From assembly GCA_033439295.1 (NCBI GenBank), contig JAVTLE010000015.1:558001-622000 (forward strand): a DNA stretch of 64,000 bases, read 5' to 3'. The notes below the pieces were generated by a model, which saw only the letters and a program-made list of their open reading frames with translations, did not search any database and was not told where the DNA came from. This DNA is from Deuterostichococcus epilithicus. Its lineage: Eukaryota > Chlorophyta > Trebouxiophyceae > Prasiolales > Stichococcaceae. Positions 1-13,200 of this stretch are shown in pieces. The number at the start of each line of letters is the position of its first letter. The first letter of the stretch is position 1. The translations under genes and the position numbers were made by a program.

Positions 1-115
1 GCAGCAGTCGTGCACGGGGCGCGCTTCCAAGAGGCACGCCCCAAGTCAGGACCTGGAGGGGCCTCGCGTCCGACACTTTGCACTTTGGGAACGGCTGCTT
101 GGGCGCGGCCCCTAC

Positions 116-1249
116 CTTGAGCAGCGCCTCCACTGCGGGCGACGCCTCGCAGTCGTCCGACAGCCGCTTGCCGCGTACTGCCTCGTTCAGCGCCAGGATG
201 AATCCCACGAAGTTGCGTGCGTTGCCGCTCTTCAGCCACCTGTGGAAGGCGGGTAGTGCGCCACAGTGAGCAGGTCGAGGCATGCAGCGGACTCTGACGA
301 TAAGCCTAAGTGTGCAAGCTGCAGTTGCAACGTGGACGGCGTGGTAGTCAGCTTCTCACGAGGGCATGTGATGCGTGCACAGCCTCTCGCCTGCTGAGGT
401 CGTTCATGCTGTGGATGCGCTTCCGCGGCCGCCGGAACTGCCGCCCCGCTAGTTCGGCGGCGTTCCTGTTCGTGGGCATCGCCGGCGGCGCCTCGATATC
501 CACTGCCACGCCGTCGTCGCGTGCCGCAGGCGCCGCAGGCGTCGGTCGCGGCCCCGGCGGCGCCGTCGCGCCGCGGGCTTGCAGCTCTGCGGAGCGCGCC
601 TCGCCGGCGGCAGGCGGCCCCGGTGGCGGCCCCATTGAGCCAGCGGAATAGCCTGCGACGGACACCGCTCGTCGGGTTTAATCAGGCAGCGCTGACGGTG
701 CTGAGCGGTCGAGAGATGAGGCTGAATAATATCCCGCGCTTGTCCCGCGCCACACGCCAGATGACGAGCAACAAGAACACATGGTGCAGCCACAGATGTC
801 CGACAGGCGGTCATAGAGCGCCCCACCCATCTCACACCTGGCATAGCATTACTAATGCTGCCGTCCGCCCAGGGCGCCCGCGTCGGCGCCATCGGCAGTG
901 GCCTCGCTGTCGCTGACCCGCCGCTTCCGCCTGCAGGCTCCCCGGCAGTCCCGCTGGCGCGGGCTGCGGGGGTGTCGCTTTCGGCCCATGGGGCGCGCTC
1001 CGGCGGCTCCGCAGATGTGCCCGCCGTTTTGCCTGGCGGGGCGGCGCCGGCGCCGGACGCCCAGGGAGCCGCGGTGAGGCTGATACCTCTGCTGGCGTCT
1101 GATGATGGCCTCGGCTGCGCGGCGCCGGGCATGGGCGGAGGCACACCTGTTGTGCGCTTGTTGCTGTCGGCGGGCTGCCTCGCTGCAGCGTCCCTGGCAG
1201 CACTGTCCGACTCCGACATCGAGGGCATGCTGTCCAGCGGCGCCGACAT
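116..1249 (-). CDS. PTPA: PP2A activator PTPA (5' part; 3' end off the left edge)
   Basis: Peptidyl-prolyl isomerase-type activator of protein phosphatase 2A, acting in cytosol and nucleus. Three exons are visible on the minus strand: about 1249-838, 652-391 and 239-116. The third carries the PTPA motif FVGFILALNEAVRGKRLSD followed by SPAVEALLK, matching the plant family. The second ends in KRIHSMNDLS, which precedes that block in plant PTPA. The start chosen is the first ATG of exon 1. Exons 1 and 2 join in phase, giving about 220 residues of Ala/Pro/Gly-rich disordered leader that ordinary PTPA (about 300-400 residues) lacks. The intron after exon 2 starts with GC and its phase still works, giving SRWLKSGN. 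The last 115 bases of the window (1-115) seem to be intron. The family call is firm from exons 2 and 3; the leader is inferred from splice phase alone. Confidence 0.8.
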
Positions 1250-2106
1250 GGCTGCGACGCTGACAGGAAACAACAACCAACTCACTTCTGTCTTGCGCAC
1301 GCGGCGCGCACAACTTGTCCGCCAGCAAGCTCTGTAGTCTGTCCTGGCGTCGCAGACTCAAAGGCAGATGGAGTGCAAAAGCTTGGTCGTTCCTTGACGA
1401 ACCCTGCTGGGGGCGTTGAGCGTACACGGTTTTCGGGACAACCACGATCCGGTGCAAACTGTGGTTGCTTATGCCAGCAGCTCGTTGCGCAGAGCACTTG
1501 GGCGCCTACGACAAAAGTCTCAGGTGTGTTGCATTGAACTGCATCGAAATGCACACAGCAAAAGCGCGATCTGTGCGAAGCAGGCCGCTCCAGGGTGCTC
1601 AGCCTGAACTGATGCATGGTGCATCATTGTTCATCGAGCCTCAGATAACCTGACACAGCGTTCGTTCACACAGCGCTTACCGAAAATTGTACATGTGCTG
1701 TGAGCTCGCCGGCCCGCGAGCACCTCTGAATTCGCTTGTGAACTCCAGTCTAATCCCGCAGCGCAGGATGCAATAGCAGCTCGGATGAGGCTTGAGGGTT
1801 CGAAAGGCGGCATAGGAGCCTTAGTATGCGCAGCTAAACCTCACTCCCTTTTGATATTCGATCTGCCCGACCTTAGACGTGGCCGTGCCAGAGGCAGGCA
1901 CCCAAGGCGCAGACCGGCACGTGTGGCTAGGGCGGACCTGGTGAATCTGAGTGTTCTTCAAGCGTGAAAACGCGTGAAACGATCGTTTCAATGGTATCTG
2001 GTTGATGCAAGATTATCTTCAAACAGGTCTGCAGCAACAACTCCACAACAGGACGGTTTTTCCGTGACTGTGCAACACCAAGCGCTGAGACGCCCTTGCG
2101 CCGCGC
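1250..2106. other. Divergent intergenic region between PTPA and the DUF2993 gene
   Basis: Both genes point away from this stretch, so it should hold both promoters. It probably also holds the unseen first exon of the DUF2993 gene, because no in-frame ATG lies close before 2107. I see no convincing coding exon, RNA gene or repeat. Confidence 0.4.
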
Positions 2107-3287
2107 AGACAGCCGGCTTCCTGGAGGCCGTCGCCACAGCAGCGCTGCAGTCGAGGCTGAAGGCGCACAGCCTAGTGAGGACGTCCATCGACTGCAATGG
2201 CTGGGGCCTGCTTGCGGGCCGCGTCGACAGCGTCGCAATCGCCGGGCGGGACTGGATCTCCCCTCTGGGCCTGTCAGCCCGCGTTCTCGAGGTGGTACAT
2301 CGCCAGTGCTTCAGCTATGTGCTTGACCAGCATGTTGAGGGCAACACCGGTGCAAGTCGATCGAAACTTCGACCCAAATTGGACAGGTGTCGCTAGGGCA
2401 GGCGGCGATTGATGTACCTGCCATCATGCAAAAGCAGCGCATCTACCTGCTTGGAGTGCCGCGGGGGTCCGGCCGCATAGTGTTCACTGCAGCGCAGTTT
2501 GCCACATTTCTACAGCACCCGTTGATGCTGAACGCGGCGGCAACAGCTGTGCAGGTGCGGCGTCAAGGCCTTGGCATGTGCACAATCGCAAGGCAGCGCT
2601 CGACAGACATAATTATGCAAGTACATCCGCTGTGGCAAGCACCACACCGCAATCAAAGTTTGTTGTCACAGATATGTTTTGAAATGGGATTTGGGGCATG
2701 CGCAGAGCCAGCGCTTTTCGTTCGACAAGGACACTGTGCAGTATGACCTGGCAGCGGGCAGCATACTGATGTCCGGGGTGTGGCAGGGGGATGGCCAACG
2801 ATACAAGCTGGCCATGCAGCCAGCGGGTGGCGCTGCTGTGGTCAGTGCGGCACACTTCTCGCATCCACAGGTGCGTGAAATTGGAGCGGTTTGACATGGG
2901 TGACAACACAGCAGCTGTCGCCGGTCCCGGCATGCCTTTTGCTGCAAGCTTGCGCTCGTGACGTTTTTTGTGGAAAGCCAGACCCACGTTGCTGAGCTTT
3001 ACGCACGGTGCCTGATGCAGGGTGTCCAGCAGCAGGGCGAGAACGCCGGCCTCGTTGGCGAGGCGCTTTCCACCTTCTTCAGCCGGCTCACGCTGGACTT
3101 GCAGGGACCAGAGTTGTCGTACGCCGGCATGCAGCTGGTGCAGGGGCACCTGCTGCCCTCGCAGCCGGGCATATTGCCAGCGCGGCTGGAGTCGGCGCTG
3201 CCGCTGCTGTGCCCCGCCGAGCCGGTGTTGGATCTGCGGCTATCGGTCTCAGTGCTGGGCTTCCCGCCCAGCAATCCCCAATTTTGA
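2107..3287 (+). CDS. DUF2993 (LmeA-like) family protein; N-terminus not resolved
   Basis: DUF2993 proteins occur in cyanobacteria, plastid-bearing eukaryotes and actinobacteria (LmeA, a lipid-binding envelope protein). The plant members have no settled function. Exons read here are about 2107-2289, 2387-2554, 2706-2870 and 2982-3287, all joining in phase 0. The first has GWGLLAGRVDSVAIAGRDW followed by SPLGLSARVLE, the family's early beta repeat. The second has RIVFTAAQFATFLQHPLM, the family's typical 'inserted helix' block. The last reads LSYAGMQLVQGHLLPS and ends VSVLGFPPSNPQF before TGA at 3285-3287. The last exon could instead begin at about 3020, also in frame. No ATG is in frame near 2107, so an upstream first exon (perhaps a transit peptide) is missing from this model. 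The gene is followed by the formin on the same strand. Confidence 0.6.
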
Positions 3288-4249
3288 GTGCAACAACTGC
3301 ATCAAGTGCAGCAGCTCTGCGGGCTGTTTGTGTCAAGGCCGCATGTAATTGCGCGCTGGTCAGCGCCCTCTCTTCTCCAGCTGCCACCACAGCCGTTTGG
3401 GTTATTGGACGTTAAGATATTGTAAACATGTTCGTACTGTCATATCGAGTTGAGACCCGTCACATTCGCGAGTGCGCAGTGCTGGATCTCGTTTCATCTA
3501 CCTTGCCTTCCGGCGTGCAAGGGTCCGGCGGTCCGCCAACGGCGGTTGTCTGCACGGCGGTTGCCCGCACGGCGGTTCATGTGCCAAAGACAAAGCTCAG
3601 CATTAGAACTGAGCACACCTGTGTAGCTTGCAGCTGCCCAGAGTCTGCAGCCAAGACCTCATGACGAGCCACACAGTGCACAGGCCGGAGGCCGGGCGAG
3701 GGCAGTGGTCTGGTTTCAGACAAACCCAGATAGAGCCCAGAGCTCGCTCTGAACCACACCAGTGGCTGGAAGCACTACAGCAAGTTAGGGTTGAACAAAT
3801 CTCAACCCTAATTGGAGAGCGAGTTGCTGTGACCCCTGGGCGGGACTCCACCGCCGCAGCTGCACCCCAGCCGACTGACTCGAGTTAGCGTTGCTTGCAT
3901 GAGCACGTTAAATGTCAAAAAAACAAGCCGGTGACGGAGCCAGAGCCTGCACATGCCTGAGAGAGAGACCCCGAGAGAGATAGATATGTGTTCTTCTCCA
4001 TCGTTGCTGGGAACGTAGTATGGGCAGCTCCCAGACACGGTTTGCAAGGCCTCGTTTCCTTAGTTGCGAGGACATTAGACAGTAGCACGGGTTTGCCAGG
4101 CCGCCAAAGTTGTCAGCGGTGGCACATGTTGCTCTTTCGCAGCCAGATTGCACGGGCTGCACTGAAGATGCAGTGCATTGTGCATTCTCAGGTCCCGCCC
4201 GCAATGTAGGGAGAGTGCCAGGCCACGCGGGTGGCAGGCGTTGACAGGG
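3288..4249. other. Intergenic: 3' side of the DUF2993 gene, 5' side of the formin
   Basis: No supported exon. A short imperfect repeat of a GGCGGTT-containing unit lies near 3541-3580. An upstream exon of the formin could be hidden here, since the PH domain starts only about 20 residues after the ATG chosen for that gene. Confidence 0.35.
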
Positions 4250-7200
4250 ATGGAGGAGCACAGCGAGGCAATTCGAAAAACTCCACGCGATGCAGCGCGA
4301 ATGGTTCAGGGATCTATCTACAAAAGAGGTCAGCAACGTGCTGTGTCAGAAGTGCTGGCGCCTGCTGCGACCTGCTGAACGCGCACAAGAAGGAGAGCTG
4401 GGTCTCAGAATTTCTGACGCGCAGGCCACCTTGTTCACAGCTGGAAACTGCGCTACTTCATCCTGCAGCCCACGCCAACACCAGTTCTTGTATACTATCG
4501 CAACCCGCAGGTGATGCCTGGCAGCCCATCAATTGCACGGCATTGCATTGCACGACAGGCATTTGTGCATGTAACCATGGCGTAATCATGGCGTTGCTGG
4601 CATCTACAGGCTGGGGAGCCACCAACCAACAAGCTGTCTTTGAAAGGTGGCACAGTCACGGTGAGGCCTTTTCCCTAACTCGTGCCAATCATGAAATTTG
4701 CATCGGCACGCTTGCCGCAACCACACTGCTGAGCCCATGTGTCCATCTCGCATCGGCAGGTGAAGGGCACTGCTGGCAGCCTGTTCCGCTTCGATGCCAC
4801 CGCCGCGGACGGCTTCACGTGCGTTGCCCTGATTAAGACGTACCTCATTCAGCAAGCAGCCTTTTGCATCGCTCAGCCGGCCGCTGCGCTGACCCGGATC
4901 TGCCCCGCCAACAGACGCCTCTGAAAGCGTTACAAGTCGAATGTGCTCGCATGAACCATCATGACCGCTTTGCATCACGGCCATGCCGCAGGTATGCGCT
5001 GGCAGTGCAGAGCCCGGAGGAACGTGCAGCATGGGTGGACGCCATCCGGGCCGCTATCGCCGTGGGCGAGCAGCCCGATGCGGCTGTGGACCGACTGCCC
5101 AGCCTGCGCCCTGATGTAAGCAGCCCCAGCCCATGTGGACCTTTTGGGGGCCCGCACATTGCAGACTCGAGAACGACCGCCCTGGAGCCGCCCTGATGCA
5201 GTGCATCCTGCGAGGGCGTTCCATGGCGTCGTCCCATGGTGTGGTGTCATCCCGTCCCATATCCGTGTCATTTGCGTTCTGGCAAGTGCTCCAAAGGAAG
5301 GCGCCACAGGGCACTGCACTGGAGGCACCGCGATGCGACAGTCGTGCTGCATGCTTAGCATCTGCTGTCGATGCAGGATGTGGCCCTCGATGGCGCAGCG
5401 GCAGCAGGCGCTTCAGACAAGCCCCAGCCTGACGCGGCGCCGGCGTCGGCTGCGGCGACGGCAGCAGCAGCGACGGCGGCCCGGGCGCTGCCCCCGTCAT
5501 TGCCGCCAGCAGTGAGCTGGAATGAGGTGCTTTAGAGTTCAGGTGGCCAAGCTCGTGACTAGAGGGCTGCCTGACACCGGGTGGCATCTGGATGGCATGC
5601 ATGAGGGGCCACCTGTGCATGCAGCCACAGCCCCTTCACCATGGCTCGCCTGGGCCAGTGCGGTCATCGTCACATGCACAGGTGGCCGCCAGGCGTTCGT
5701 CCGGCGACAGCATCGGCGCTGCCTCGGAGCCATGCACACCGGCACACGGGCGGCGGAGCAGCGCAGGGGAAGGCACCGGGAGTGCAGGCGCTGGGAGCGC
5801 GGGATCGGCGCTCCGGGAGTCTCCCGCAGGCGGGGACAGCGGCCACAAGCGGCTCACGCTCATGCACCGCATCAGGTGCTCCTCTCTGCGTCACCTCCTC
5901 CTGTCTGCGTCACCTCCTCCTGTCTGCTGACCGGCCGATTTGCAGCATGGGGGTGGCAGACAGGAAAGCGCGTCAGACTGAGCAGGCGCCGTACGCACGA
6001 CCAGTAAAGGCTGCGGTGAGCTTGCTCATGCGCGTGCGAGCTGCAATCGACAGGCCTCAAATGTGAGCAGACGTCCACACGTGCAGCATCGCGGCGCTCC
6101 CTGCACGTGGGTATCGTGCGCACCGCCTGAGAATGCATGTGGAGATGATGCGCGGTGTCGCTGCAGGGACGCGCTGACGCCTGGGAGCAGCCCCTCAGAC
6201 ACGGCGCGGTCTCCGCCGGATGGCGCAGCGGCGGCGGCGGCGGCAGAGGCGTACACTGCGACCTTGGAGCCGCTGGCCGCCTGCCGCCCGCCAGCCAAGG
6301 CTCTGCTGGTGAGGCGGGCCTGTGGCTCAAAACCCGAAACCAGCCTATGTGACAGGGTTTACACTTTGGACCGGCTGCCGCCCACCCGCCCAGGGGGGAT
6401 GAAGGTTTCTTGACAGGTGCAGCCGAGGCCTCCCCACCCATGCTGCGGTCTGTGAAGGAGGAGGGTTCTCGTGGAGTGTTTCTATGCCTCATGCAAGAAC
6501 TTTTTCCCTGCCATCACCAATCGAGATCGCAACCCCTTGACGAGGAGGTCTGGCGCAATGCCCGGCTGCATCATGGAACATCCTACTCGATCCCACACAA
6601 AATGATATACCACGTGCAGGCGGTATTCTACCACGATGCCTCAGCTGTGGGGTGCACGTGCAGGACTTGCTCTGGCCTTTCCGCAGAGAAGAGTACCAAA
6701 CTTTTAGAGCTACGCCCCGCAGGAGGAGTTTCGGGACGACGCCCGGCTGCCGGCGGACGTGCTGGACGAACAGTTCGAGCGAGCGCAGCGCTTCGTGGCG
6801 GTCAATGTGCGCGACTTCGACTCCGACCGCCACGACCTGCTGCAGGTGCGCGCATGCGAGAGGCTGTGGTACGACTCTCAGGGGTACGGGGAGAGTGGCG
6901 GCTGGCAGCTGAGCCGCTGCAGGTGCGCCTTCTGTGTGTTCAGGGGGTCCAGCGCATTGCAGACTGTGCAGCTGAAGGCTCAGGGACGGCGCAGCTGAGG
7001 ACGGCGGCCAGCAGACGACCTGCTGCTGGTGTCGGCTGGGGGTTGAGGGGCAAGTCGAGGGGTTGGGGTGTAGGCAGAACAGGGTTCGAGCAATCTGTCT
7101 GGCGACCGTCGCCTGAGGGGCTCCGCAGCCTGGTGCTTGAGCCCCTGCCACCGGTGCTTCTGCATTGGCATGGTGCAACATGCGCGCGGTGCTGGCCGGG

Positions 7201-10200
7201 CAGGATGGCGCTGCCCTGGGAAGGCATGTGCGCCTCGAGCTCGTGGCACAGGCTCCGTCGTTGACGCCGGACCTTCCTTCAAGGCGCATTGCCCGTCCAA
7301 CGAGGTGTGTGTTTCCATGTTGTAACATCATGTCGCTCCAGGGCCTGGCCGCCAGAGTCGTGCAGTGCGACCTGGGCGGGCAGCCGGAGGTCGCGCTCGT
7401 GGCGCGCGCGATGTACATTGCCGAGGTGGCTGGCACGCGCCCGCGCTGGTCAGCCTGGAAGCCCGGCGACACGATATTCGTCAGGTGCGGCGCAAGCCTC
7501 GGGTGCGAGATGCCATAGGAGCTGCCAGGGTATTCCTACTGGTCTGCCCGCTGGGCCACTAGCTCCTCCGCCAGATTCCTGCGTATTGCCCGATGCCGTC
7601 TGCCATCGAGGCCATGCAGTCTCAAGAGCGGCATGCCAGCGACGGCACGCTGCGTCAGCCCTGGCGATCGGCATCACTGGAGATCCAACCCCATCGAGGC
7701 TCCGATGACCAGAGCTCCCACCCTGTAGTAATAGTCGCATTTGCCTGCGCAGCCCGGAAGCGATGATGCAGGAGGTGTGGCGGCTGCCGTCGGCGGGCAC
7801 GCTGGCAGACCTCAAGGAGTGCCTCGACTTTGGCGCCTCTGCCTGGGTAGCGCTGTATGCGCGCCTGGGCGGCGCCGAGCTGCTGCTGCAGGTGCCACAC
7901 ATGTTCATCGCCCACAGCGCTGCCATCTGTCTACCACATCTGTCCTGTCGTCGTAATCTCTGTTTTCATGCTGTTCCTAGAAAGTCCTTGGTGCAGGGGC
8001 ACATGCACCTCACCGGCACCCAAACCCCCTGCACCTGCACCGGACTGATGGGTGGGTGCCACAGGGCAGCCTGGCAGCACACGCGCGCGGCATGTGAGTG
8101 GATGCGCTCCTGAAGGCCACACGAACGTGGAATGGTCCGGGGCACCCTGAGCACGTCTCATTCTGTGCAGGCGCTGCGGGTGCACCTGGCGGCGGTGGAG
8201 GCCGGCTGCGATGGCGCGCGGGAGTCGCTGGGCGCCGCACTGTCCGCGCTCGCCGCCTTCCTCACCGGTGCGCAGCTCGCAGGCTCCTCGGTCGGAGGGC
8301 GGTGCACAGGCTGCTGAGACGGCCGAGCAGCGGCAGCAGCGGGCGGGAGCCTGGTGCAGAGAAGCCGAGCGAGAGGCACAGCCCATACAAGGCGGTGCCG
8401 CGCCATCGCCCAGCCAGCAGACTGGCTGGCAGGGGAGTCCACACCGACTGTGTGGTAAGGGCAGGTTTGCAAATCTCATCTCTATCACCGGCTGCTAGCA
8501 TAGGCGCGGCAGGCATGGAGGTGGCGTCTCGGGCACCGGCGCTCGTCGAGGGTCTGGCGCGCGCGGCTGCCACCGGCGGCGCCTCCCTGGCGCGCACTGC
8601 GGTGGAGATGCTGTCCAAGCTGTGCCTGTTCTCCTCCCAGGGCTACTGCCTGGCGCTGCAGGTGAGCGATTCTTCTCCTCCCAAGGCGGTACTGCCTGTC
8701 GCTGCAGGTGAGCGGCTGGCTACAGGGCGACCTCTTTGCTCTAGCGGGGAGCTCCCTGTTTGCCAAGCCTTGCTGGGCCTGCGAGAAGGACAACAAAGCC
8801 CGACACATGCAGCACCGAGAGCAAGTGTCGTCTTGTTGTGTGCCGTGACGTGTGACGCGATGATCGCAGCATGCAGAAGCTGGTGTGCTGCAAACCCTTT
8901 ACTGGTCGCTCACGGAATAGGCTGGCTGCCATTTGGGCTGCAGACTCTGCTTGGGGAGGGCGCGGAGCCGTCTGCCCTCGGGCCGTGCTCGCAGCTGGGT
9001 GTGCTGGAGGTTCCCGAGGAAGATGGGTTGGACTCGCCACGCACGCCGCCGCCATCGCCGCCATCGCCGCTGCTCCCGGGCCGGCGGCCAGCAACAGCAG
9101 CATNGCCCCCGCCACCGCCGCCTCGGCCGCCGCCGCCGCCGCCATTGCCCCCGGGCCGGAGGCCAGCAATGGCAGCACCAAGCACGGCTCCGCCCCCGCG
9201 GCCGCCGCCCCCACCGCCGCCGCCGCCAAGGCTGCCGGGCACACGGCTATCAGCTGCGCCCTGGCCGCCGCCGCGGCCGCAGTCCCTGTCCCTACCTACC
9301 AGGTGCTCAATGGCCGGCCCCCCAGCAGCGGCACCTGGTGCCACAGCGGGCGCAGGCCATCACACAGCAGCCAGCGCCGACTTGCCTGCCGACTCAGAGC
9401 CGATCAAAGGGGTCCCTGAAGACAGCGGCCACAGCGCCAGGGGTGCCGCAGTGGACTCTCCATCCTTGGCGGCGTCATCTGGGCTCCAACCGAACTGCCA
9501 GCTGTCAGGCGTCGCCAGAGCCTCAGCGGCGCACGAGGCGGCGGAGGTCATTGAAGTGCTGCAGGAAGCGGCGGTAGACATCCGTGCAGCATCCGTCGGC
9601 AGCAGCCCGTCAGCGAGCAGCCACCTGGCAGGCCAGCGGTTCGCGGCCGAGCAATCGCCCAGTGAGGCACCGTCGCCTTCTGCCGAAGCCCTGCCGGCAT
9701 GGCGGCAGCCGGACGCCCAGCAGCAGACGCCGCATGATGTCAGAGGCTTGCCTGCCAGCCCGGCAGCAGGCCGGCAGCCGGCGCCCAACAGGCCCGCAGA
9801 CAGGCAGCCCACCCAAGAGTGCATGCCCGACGGCAGCATGAAAGAGCGCTCTGGCGCCGTGACGGTGCTGGCGGACGCCAGCTCAGACGCTGCCGTGCGG
9901 GCGGGCAGCGGCGGAGCCGACGGCGTCGCCGCAGCGCCATACTGCCGGGTGCTGGTCTCCATGCTGCAGGTGTGACGTCCCACCTCTTGCGAGCTGCAAT
10001 GCTGTCACGAAACGATCTGCATTGCAGTCGCCTGGAAGTTGGTTGTGTCACCCCACTATCCTGGCGGCTGGCCAGTGCACTGCCCGAGGCAGCCGTTGAC
10101 AACGCCTGATGATTTTGATGCCGCAGCCAGACGGCGGGGCCTTCGAGTCAGGCATGTGCGAGCACGTGATCAACTTCATCAGCTGCACGATGGCGTCGCC

Positions 10201-13200
10201 GGAGGCCGCGCCAAACTCGGGGCTGTGCCGCCGCTTCATCATCGCGCTGCTGGACTGCGGTGCGCATGTTGTGCAGCAGGTTTTGAACAACTTTCTCGGA
10301 ACATGTTGCCATCCTCAGTCGCACCAGCGCTGCTGAGGGCCCGACCCTTACGGCCTGCCCCCTGGTGCCCGCCTGGGCGGCCTGACTTCACTGCCCTTTG
10401 GCAGGCTCCTGCCGCAAGGTCTGCCGCAAGGTTTCGATATGAGGAGCTTGCTGCTCTGCCACATGCAGGCCTGTTCAACGCCATCTCGCGCCTCAGCATG
10501 CTGTCAGCGGACTACCTGGTTGAGCAGCTGGATGCGCTGAAGGATGACATCCGCGCGGCGCTGGCTCCACCGCCACAGCCGGAGCCCCTGGTTGCTGCTG
10601 CCAGCGCAGCAGGCGGTGGCGCGATGACACCGGCGGCGTCGCCGATCAAAGGGATGAAGGCACCCCCTCCACCGCCGCCGCCGCCGCCGCCGGGCAGCAA
10701 GGGCGGGCCGCCGCAGCCTCCGCCGCCGCCGCCACCACCACGCTTTAAGGGTGAGAGGCGGCTCCGGCATGCGAACGTGCATAGCTCGAATGAGGCAAGC
10801 AGCACACCGTATCTTGTGCTGTCCTGCTCTGCCAGCACTTGCGTAGAAGTCGTTTGCGTTGCAACATGTGCACTCAGCCTGCACCCCAGAAGGTGTGGCC
10901 AGTTCACGTGCAGGCGCCCTGGCGCTGGGTGTACTGCCGCTGCCGGCTGGCGCAGACGCCGCGCCGCCTCCGGTCGACCCTGGGCCGCAGCCCAGCAAGA
11001 AGATGAAGGTGGAATTTGCACCCCACAGCAGCCGCTCCAGGCGGACGATCGCGTGCGACATGCACAATCGGCAGCAGCTGAGCAGCTATGCTGATTGGCT
11101 GTTGCAACCCTTCACGGGACTTCTGCAGATCAGGACCTGGGGTTCCTGCTGCAGCACCAGGCTGTTAGTTCAGCTGTTAGGTTGGTAGTCGGTGACAACA
11201 TTGACTCGTTCACTGAAGGTTTGATTCCAACCTGCCAGAGCTTCTTCTGGGACAAGCTCCCAGAGGCGCGTGTGGGGGGCACCTTTTGGGCCGCTAACCC
11301 GCCGGACTACGGGCTGCTGGCGCCCTGCGCCGCAGACGCCGAGGAGCTCTTCCAGGTAATTGAGCGGGCGACCTGCGGCATTTTTGGCGAAGTGATGTTG
11401 CCCTGGCGCTTTTGCTAAGACTGCACGCTGCTGGCGCCCTGCGGCGCCAGCGCCCAGATGGAGTCTACACGCAGCCGGCAGCACTCGACATGGTGATAGT
11501 GTGAAATGCTTATGTTGCCAGGGTTCTCTCCGAGCATGAAAACAGTGCTAGATTGCTTCTGCCCCGCCATGGCAGCTGAGGCCGGAAACGGTGCGACACC
11601 GGCAGCGGCGCCAAGTCGTCTCATCGCATTACAGCACGCCACCGTCGGGGGGCCAGACAATTATGCCCCCTGACTTTGCTGAGATTGCTGACTTTGCTGG
11701 CCCCTCCTTTGCCGCAGGCGCACCAGCGGGCAGCGCGGGCGCCCAAAACGATCGCACAGCGTCGGCTGGCGGTGCTGGACCTCAAACGAGCCACGGCCAT
11801 TGGCGTTGTCATGCAGCGCATGCGGTGCGTGTGCGTGTCCTGTGCGCGTTTTAGGAAGTGCTTTGCAGCCATCCTCCACGAGTCCTCCAGTGCTCTGCAC
11901 GACTTTATGACCGGCCAAGCGTGGGTCGATTTGCGTTGCAGGATCATCAGCTGTCCCCCGTGCTTTTCTGTAGAGCTGCATGTGTTTTGAACTTAAGTAA
12001 CTGGAAAAGGCTGCGTGCATCGGCTTTGCGCCGTCTATGTGGACCTCTCTTATGTTGTAATTCGAAGCGGTCGGCCAGCAGCTGTCATACACACGGACGT
12101 TGGCAGACCAGGTCCTGCACGCTGCGCCGCAATTTGTATCAACTTATAACATATCAAAACATTACAAATTGTTTATTTAAAGGCGGCCGTGGCGGGAGAT
12201 GGCGGCAGCCGCCCTCACGCTGGACGAGGCTGCGCTGCCGGACGCGGCGGCGGTGCGGGCGCTGCTGCAGTGCGCCCCCTCCGAGGACGAGGCCCGCCTG
12301 CTGGCCGCCTTCCACGCCAACGACGCCGCGCTGCGCGGCCTCGCCGACGCGGAGCTCTTCTGCCTGGAGCTCCTGACGGTAGGATTTTCCGGAAATGGCC
12401 AGGGACTGGGTCCAGGCCTTGGGTGTGGCCGACACATAGCTCTCCTGCCTGCACCGCATGCCGATGAGTCGTCTCTGATTAGGGCCTAGGGTTCCAGGGC
12501 TCGGGATTCTTCGTTGGTGCAACGACGCCGCGCTGCAAGGCCTCGCTGATGCGGACCTCTTCTGCCTGGAGCTCCTGGCGGCAGGTTCAAGGAATAGAAA
12601 GAAACTAGGTTTTTAGTTGCGGAACTGGTCAGGGACTGGGGTCTGTCTTCGAGGACTGGGGTACGGCCGACACGTGGGCAGCTCTCCTGCACGCATGTCA
12701 TGACGGTGGGTCGTTGCTGGTTGGGGTGTTAGGGTTCCAGGGCTTGGGGATGCTCTTGGGTGCAACAATGCCGCGCCGTGCGGCTCCGCCAAAGCGGAGC
12801 TCCTCTGCCTGGACCTCTGACGGTGGTACGCCAATTGGGTTAGGCTTCAGGGTTTGCAGATATTCCAGGGCCTGATGCTGCGTGGGGTGCTGCCTGCACC
12901 CAGTCCGACAGCTGAAAGGTGCCCGCTGTAGCGGTGCGGAGCAAGGTGTCCTCTGGAAGGCGTGTGCTGCGGCTCCACTCGCCTGATCGGCTTGGCTGCA
13001 AGTACTGTTGGCGAAAATTGCATTGGCCACAATAAGCCGCAAATGCAACACGGGCACCCGGCCGAGTTCAGGCAAATACAGTGCGAAGCGGTTCCAGCTC
13101 CCAGTCGCGCAGCAGGGTCTGTTGACGGGACGCCCATCTGAGGCAAAAATTGCCAACGCGGTTCACCGCAGGTGCCTCGGTTGCAGCAGCGCCTGCAGAC

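Noticed and set aside
855-1337. Plus-strand open frame of 160 codons
   Set aside because: It lies antisense to PTPA exon 1, whose donor, acceptor and phase join correctly to the recognisable PTPA exons. The plus frame has no start context or partner exons.
6420-6720. Plant-type PTEN or VASt domain before the formin GBD
   Set aside because: A frame reading VLVECFYASCK looked suggestive, but no P-loop or further motif follows. The exon frame could not be joined to its neighbours.
12520-12826. Extra FH2 exons (mutually exclusive splicing)
   Set aside because: The copies have frame damage and poor splice sites, and would repeat only the end of an FH2 helix. They fit decayed duplications better than alternative exons.
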